Source of the DNA: Papaver somniferum
Lineage: Eukaryota; Streptophyta; Magnoliopsida; Ranunculales; Papaveraceae
DNA: 64,000 nucleotides
Assembly (NCBI RefSeq): GCF_003573695.1
Contig: NC_039367.1
Coordinates: forward strand, 29,102,442 to 29,166,441
Direction of reading: 5' to 3'
Made by a program: the position numbers and the translations under genes. Below, piece by piece: positions 58,938 through 64,000 of this stretch; positions within the stretch are counted from its first letter, which is position 1, and every line of letters starts with the position of its first letter. Under the pieces are notes generated by a model. That model worked only from the letters and a program-made list of their open reading frames with translations. It was not told the origin of the DNA and did not search any database.

Positions 58938-58950
58938 TGGTATCAAAGCG
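58938..58950 (+). other. Primer-binding site, initiator tRNA-Met type
   Basis: TGGTATCAAAGCG matches the copia consensus TGGTATCAGAGC with one change. It lies immediately after the LTR. Confidence 0.75.
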
Positions 58951-59074
58951 GGCAAACACTATAAATACCTAATAAGTTTGTGTTTGTAGCGATCCGAACC
59001 TATAGACATGAATTCAAACTTGTGTAACCAAGTTCAATTCATGTACCACCAGGATTCGATGAAACATATTATTA

Positions 59075-59400
59075 ATGGCGGTTAATAGTTATGGATTCGA
59101 TTTACAAGCTCGTGATTTTAATACATGGGTGAAGGTTGTCAAAGGTTATTCTCCTCCAAAAGTTATTCTAAACAATATAACCTCAGCCAAAGATATTGGT
59201 GAAAATAATTCAATTCAAATTAGAATTGCTAATGCATAATTCTGATGGATTGAATGCTATTATACATGCCATAAGCCAAGATCTCCAACATCATGTGACT
59301 ACATGTACAACTTCGAAAGATGTTTGAGATATCTTGGAGACTGTATTCGAATAGAATACCACATAGAAAGAATCAGGCTTCAAAACCTAGCACTTAATCA
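59075..59400 (+). pseudogene. Ty1/copia gag remnant
   Basis: ATG at 59075 opens MAVNSYGFDLQARDFNTWVK. After a frameshift near 59215 the copia Gag core is recognisable: SDGLNAIIHAISQDLQHHVT, then CTTSKDV, a TGA in place of the usual Trp, and DILETVFE. Copia Gag proteins carry this INAIxxxI...CxTAKExWDxL pattern. No protease or pol sequence follows, so the element is truncated near 59420. Confidence 0.65.
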
Positions 59401-59420
59401 GCAACCAACACCACTCTCAC

Positions 59421-60458
59421 AACATCCAATGTAAAATTCTTCGGCTTCGACTTCAACTGTTGATGATAAACTCTTTAAATTTCGTAGAACTATAACAATT
59501 TTTATTGTTTTTATTCATTTCCTTGTTGCTTGAAACTTGTTTATGGATTTTTCCTTCTTCCCCATGAATTTATTAAATGAATACAAACTGAAATAATACA
59601 AATATTCTCTTGTCTTTTTTTTTTGTTAAGAGACACAAAAAAAATGATATAAACTAAGAATAAAACAAAATTGATAATGAACTACCATGGACGTGAAGAA
59701 AGGACTTTATTTCTTTATTCTTCAAAACCTGTATTTTCTCGATATCATACACTTCAATAACTCTCATATTTTTTGCTCTTGTACGTAAGTCTTCGACTTA
59801 GATATATAATCGCTCATTATATTGTTGCTTCTCTTTGAATATAAATTTTTCTTTTCCTTGTATTATTGCTTATAAACCTTGAATTCTTCAAATTTCTTCA
59901 TAGATTTCATTGTCGCTCGCTTGTTGATGATGATGATGTGTTTCTATGAACATATTTTTGTCGAGAAAGAGAATGGTGCTAACTGCAAATCATACTGCAA
60001 GGAGGTTTTCAAATTTAAATGTCGCCCTCATGATTGACGGACGAAATTAACACTTAGTGCTGAAAATGATGTGAAATTGGGTATCTCACCACTCTACCCA
60101 ATTAGCGTAGGGTGACACGCACTCTAAATAATAATTTTTAAACAACTACAAATAATTAAAGGTCTGGTGCCTCGCTTGATGTAACAATAGATAGTCTCCA
60201 CTAATGATTGATCACAACTCTAATACTAAATATCTTTCCGTATGCACCTAATTTTCCACCAACATGGTTATATCCGATATTTAACTCTCGGACAAGTAAG
60301 AAACCCAAATGTCATTCTTTAACATGTCTAAGTTCAGTTACCGCGTAAGAACTCCTTACGTACATACAAGTATACTAGTGGCTCTAAAATTTCAAAAAGT
60401 TTGAGGTTTATGCAATTATATGTACAAAAAAATTAAATTTTTTTACCTAAAAGTGAAA
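59421..60458. other. Intergenic or unresolved retroelement sequence
   Basis: AT-rich, with no supported gene. By position it may include the 3' part of the GAG-only element annotated next, but I could not find its left LTR. Confidence 0.3.
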
Positions 60459-62304
60459 TCAGAACTTTATATGCAAAATATATAAATACTCCTCCGCACT
60501 TAAACTTTGCACTATCCTCAATGTAATTGACTCATCCAAGGTAGAATTCAAGGTGGGAAACCCTAATATGGTATGCAAACTAAGAAAATACAAGTCAAAA
60601 GATAGAAATGCAAAACCAATGGAAACCCTCATCCCGACCTTTTTGTTATCGATTGTACACCAATAATCTGAAAATCTGGTAGTCCACGTAGACAACAATT
60701 TGTAATTCTAACAACAACTTCACACAATGATTAATATAATATATTAAATGAACTTATTATATTCTGGTAATTTCCCCCACACTTAGTCCTTTTTTACACT
60801 GGAAAGTGGATTGAGAAATAAAACAAGGGAACTTCTTCGAGTTCCTTTCGGTTAACCTGCACGATGCTAGAATCAAACACATCTAGTGGTGGATAATTAG
60901 AACTAAAATAAACCTTAAAAACTACAGCATCACATATACTCAACCCTAAGTGATGTGGTTCCTTGATTAAATTACCAACTTTTTGGGGAACTATTTTGAT
61001 TAGGGGAGAAAATGATCGAAAGACATAAAAACATGCAAGGATTAGACGAACCTTCCAGAGTCTCTTTTATTAAGGGATCTTCATCATTATTAAATAATTC
61101 TAATGAATTATTTACCCCATTTATATCTTGGTCCTATATCTACTTTTTAACCAATCTTTGTCAGTTTCCGTATCAACCAAAGTCTCAGCATCGCTATGAT
61201 TGCGGGTAAGCTCAATTGGGTCTTCTACGAAATCAATAAATTTGGTTTCTTTATCGAATAAAGGTAGCTCATATTTCTCGTCGTCATCGGACCAAAAATT
61301 AGGTTCATATGTAAGAGTGTCCTCTAATGTGTACTCCTTAGAGATATTATAATCCCTACACTTCTCCTTATCAGAATCAGAATCATCTCCCAAAAAGTCT
61401 AGTCCGTTGGTGCACATCCTAATATCTTCGTTTGAGTACATTACACCATTTATAACAATAGATGTGTCATACCCAATCCACTCCTTCAGGAAAATGATTG
61501 TTATTATAATCTGGAGTTAGAATAATTATATCGTTGTTGCAAAGGACTTTTGAAGGATTTATCATCTTCAGAATTTTCATAGATCATATATCCATAACTC
61601 ACTGCAATAACGTCAAAATCGCTTTGTATTTTAGACCAAACTTCTTCCTCCAGAATTTCCTCTTTAAGTTGAAAAATGGAATTCTTTAGGATCTCCATAG
61701 TCCGTTGAATTTTTTGGAGGATATCTTCAGTATTTTTATCATACTCTTCCACATTTTGATCGTGTTAATCTAATTTATTTATATATTGTTGCATCATATC
61801 TTCCAAACTAAAAGAGTCATGATTAGAAGCATGACCATCCCCCATCCTTGTGATTGCTCATTTACATAGGCACCATAAATTTGATATGTATGATAATATC
61901 CTTAAGGTTTCGTAGGGTATGGATCATGGCCAAACGACTGGTTTTTATTATACCCTTTGTATGGTTGTTATTTTTCATAATACTGAGATTGAAAACCATA
62001 TTGATTACCACTATCATACAAGTGATCTTGTGTGCACCGTATATATTATTTTTGTAAGGAAAGATGACGACTCCCAAGAACAAAACAAAAAATATAAAAA
62101 TACTTACAACCTGTTTTTCAGAGTTTATCTCCCGCTTTTTGACGAGAGTTGAACCCTTCAACCATTGTTACGACACCACAAAAAACCTAAAAACCTGAAA
62201 AAACGCTACAGAAAAAACGTACAAATATCCTAAACTACTAGAAATAAGCTAAAACAAGTAACAAATCAAATAATAACCGCTCCCCGACAGCGGCGCCAAA
62301 AATT
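60459..62304 (-). mobile_element. Interior of a second Athila-like GAG-only element
   Basis: On the minus strand a primer site (plus-strand TCCCCGACAGCGGCGCCA, 62281-62298, two changes from tRNA-Asp) is followed by an ATG near 62164 (MVEGFNSRQKAGDKL). Next comes an intron-like GTAAGT, then a Tyr/Gln/Gly-rich stretch (GNQYGFQSQYYEK, GYNKNQSFGHDPYP) with two in-frame stops. A coiled segment (EEYDKNTEDILQKIQRTMEI, 61752-61504) and an acidic one (61441-61121: LDFLGDDSDSDKEK, PNFWSDDDEKYELP) follow. A CATTGAGGATAGTGCAAAGT motif near 60500-60525 parallels CATTGAGGACAATG in the element at 23.5-32.7 kb. No enzymatic domain is seen. Confidence 0.55.
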
Positions 62305-64000
62305 TGATGCGTTTCGTAAGTTTAACAAATTACTCAAGATATTTCTCACTAATTAACTAGTAATATAGTGATAGTAGTGATCGTTCCCACAGAGAGTTGT
62401 GTATTTGATAGGTTATTTAAATTAACAAAATAAATAAATAAATAACTAAGGGGATGGGACAGATTAACTAAACACAATAAAAAAGATAATAAAAGATATA
62501 ATTTAGGAGTCGTTCGTCGCTACCAAACGTTAACTGAATCAGGATATTTATTTATCTTTTGTCAGAACCATTCATCACCAACCGTAGAATAACAACTAGA
62601 TTAGTGTTATCCCCAAAACTCTTTCTGTCACTGGATATGAAAGTTCTCAACTTCCAGATTCTATTCGTATGAACCACCAAGTAGTAGATTACTCAAGGTG
62701 TAACCTCAATCGTACGTTTTAACTTTTGCGAAATTATGTTGATCCTAGCAGTTAAACTCTTATATCAAGGTCCACATACTGGTGTTTTCATTACTTGCAA
62801 TTGCTCAACATATCCCTCTGCAGGTTCTTGAAATTTCTACTTGTGTAGAGAGGTATTTGACTATTACTTATCTCCTAACTTATTCGTAATAGAATGATCA
62901 ATAGATTAATCTAGTTATGCACCCAAATAATCCATCAATTATAATCCCTAAATACAATGAACATAAATGATGATGATAAAAATTTACAAATAAATTTATA
63001 TATTAATAAAGATTTAAGTCTGGAACATTGAATTCATGCTTAATTAATTAAAATTTAGCTACACATATTACAAAGAATAAGAACATGTAAGAATGGATGG
63101 TTAACCCCTAAATGGATAAACCTTAGGTTTTGGATGTATAAGGTGTAGTATGAGAGGTAGGATATGTTTATGAGAGCCTTGGGTGTCTTCTTTTACATCC
63201 TTCAGTGTTTGGCCATCAAGTATCATTTTCTTTTAGGATTTAGATTCCTTTCTGAACCTTGTTTCCTTGTTTTAGAATTCAAAACACGTTGCATAGGTTT
63301 GCCACAGTTGGCATAAATGATTTCCAGTGGACAATATCGGCTCTAACGCTCAAAATAACTCAAAATATCTGCCCTTAAACTTGCTCCAATCGGCATAGTC
63401 GAATTCCTATTAACTTTGCCGGCTCAATGGATAAAACACACACTTTCTCTGCTAAAAAATAGTGTTTCAGTCGGCATAGTTATTAACTTTGTCGATTCTT
63501 GTGTTGTAGATGACTTTTTCCTGCTTCGCCTATTTTTCCCGTAAATTCTTCGTCCGAACTGGGAATGACTTCATTTTTTTTTCATTCACTTAGTAGTCTC
63601 GTTCTCTTCAAGATGATAGTAAGAACTCTTGGATTTCAGTGATTTGAATTTGGTCTTTGGACCTTCTTAATCATTTAAGCATTTTACAACTCATTTTTAA
63701 ATGATTCACCTATATGACACAAAAAAAAGGAAACAAGTAATATGAAAGAATTATAGGTAAAAAAAGTTATGGATTCGATACTCACAACATATAAGTTAAG
63801 CACTTATCTATGTCTAAGAAAATCAATCTCTTGTAGCTATAGAAAGGTCCCTCATGTTGTTCTCGTGGGAGTGACATCAAATTGGGAAGAATTCAATTTA
63901 AACTTGTACTTAATTAATATATCTTTGTGGGGGAGTGTGGCTGTGGAATTGTAGGAGATGATTGTACCTCTTATTTCTTTTTGATGAAGATGGTTTACTT
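62305..64000 (-). repeat. 5' LTR (probable) of the second Athila-like element, cut by window end
   Basis: The LTR edge TGATGCGTTTCG begins six bases from the primer site. The outer end is not seen, so the LTR is at least partly outside the window or ends unrecognised. Near 63375-63500 are facing motifs CAATCGGCATAGT, TTTGCCGGCTC, CAGTCGGCATAGT and TTTGTCGATTC, reminiscent of array A. The open frame at 63769-63954 has no support as a gene. Confidence 0.45.

Noticed and set aside
61854..62161. Overlapping frames at 61854-62161 as membrane proteins
   Set aside because: They are off-frame readings of the Tyr/Gln-rich gag-like region of the second Athila-like element.

Overview
The window is nuclear DNA from a flowering plant, probably a eudicot; I cannot place it further. 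Evidence: AT-rich intergenic sequence, nested plant-type Ty3/gypsy and Ty1/copia elements, Mutator-like elements (MULEs) carrying plant mobile domain (PMD) genes, a TPD1-like secreted-ligand gene and plastid-derived tRNA sequence. Almost nothing here is an intact host gene. Nearly everything is transposable elements and their debris.

Region 1 (1-13.1 kb) holds related MULE-like elements. Two carry minus-strand PMD pseudogenes (1.4-4.1 kb and 9.07-11.84 kb). A third, at 4636-6204, is a non-coding miniature element. Each contains an array of one 10-13 bp motif repeated many times in both orientations. The motif differs between elements: TAGTCGGCAAGGT-like, ACAATCGGTAGAT and TTACGGCTGGGA. In the PMD elements an array lies just upstream of, probably in the first intron of, the PMD gene.

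Region 2 (13.9-38.0 kb) is a nested stack. A GGGC-ended MULE-like element (13936-38024) was hit by a Tat-lineage Ty3/gypsy retrotransposon (15140-37643, LTRs 852 bp, target duplication AGGGT). That in turn was hit by a young non-autonomous Athila-like element (23474-32671, LTRs about 2.57 kb, target duplication TCAAG). The Tat element has gag, protease, RT, two RNase H domains and integrase on the plus strand. It also carries a multi-exon coiled-coil gene on the opposite strand between integrase and the 3' LTR. The inner element sits in the last exon of that antisense gene.

Region 3 (38-52 kb) contains a 1.8-kb inverted repeat pair (39113-40914 and 45606-47405). Both arms fuse copia-like LTR sequence to a plastid trnI-GAU intron. 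The left arm continues into the trnI 5' exon and a plastid-type trnN-GUU. Between the arms lies a TPD1-like gene with all six cysteines but an in-frame TGA. A 1-kb direct repeat (44.6-45.6 and 50.8-51.6 kb) brackets the right arm.

Region 4 (52-64 kb) has a second GGGC-ended MULE-like element with a perfect 9-bp target duplication, a cluster of decayed Ty1/copia LTRs with one initiator-Met primer site and gag remnant, and part of a second Athila-like GAG-only element running off the right edge.

Assignments rest on reading and on remembered family features. No database search was possible.
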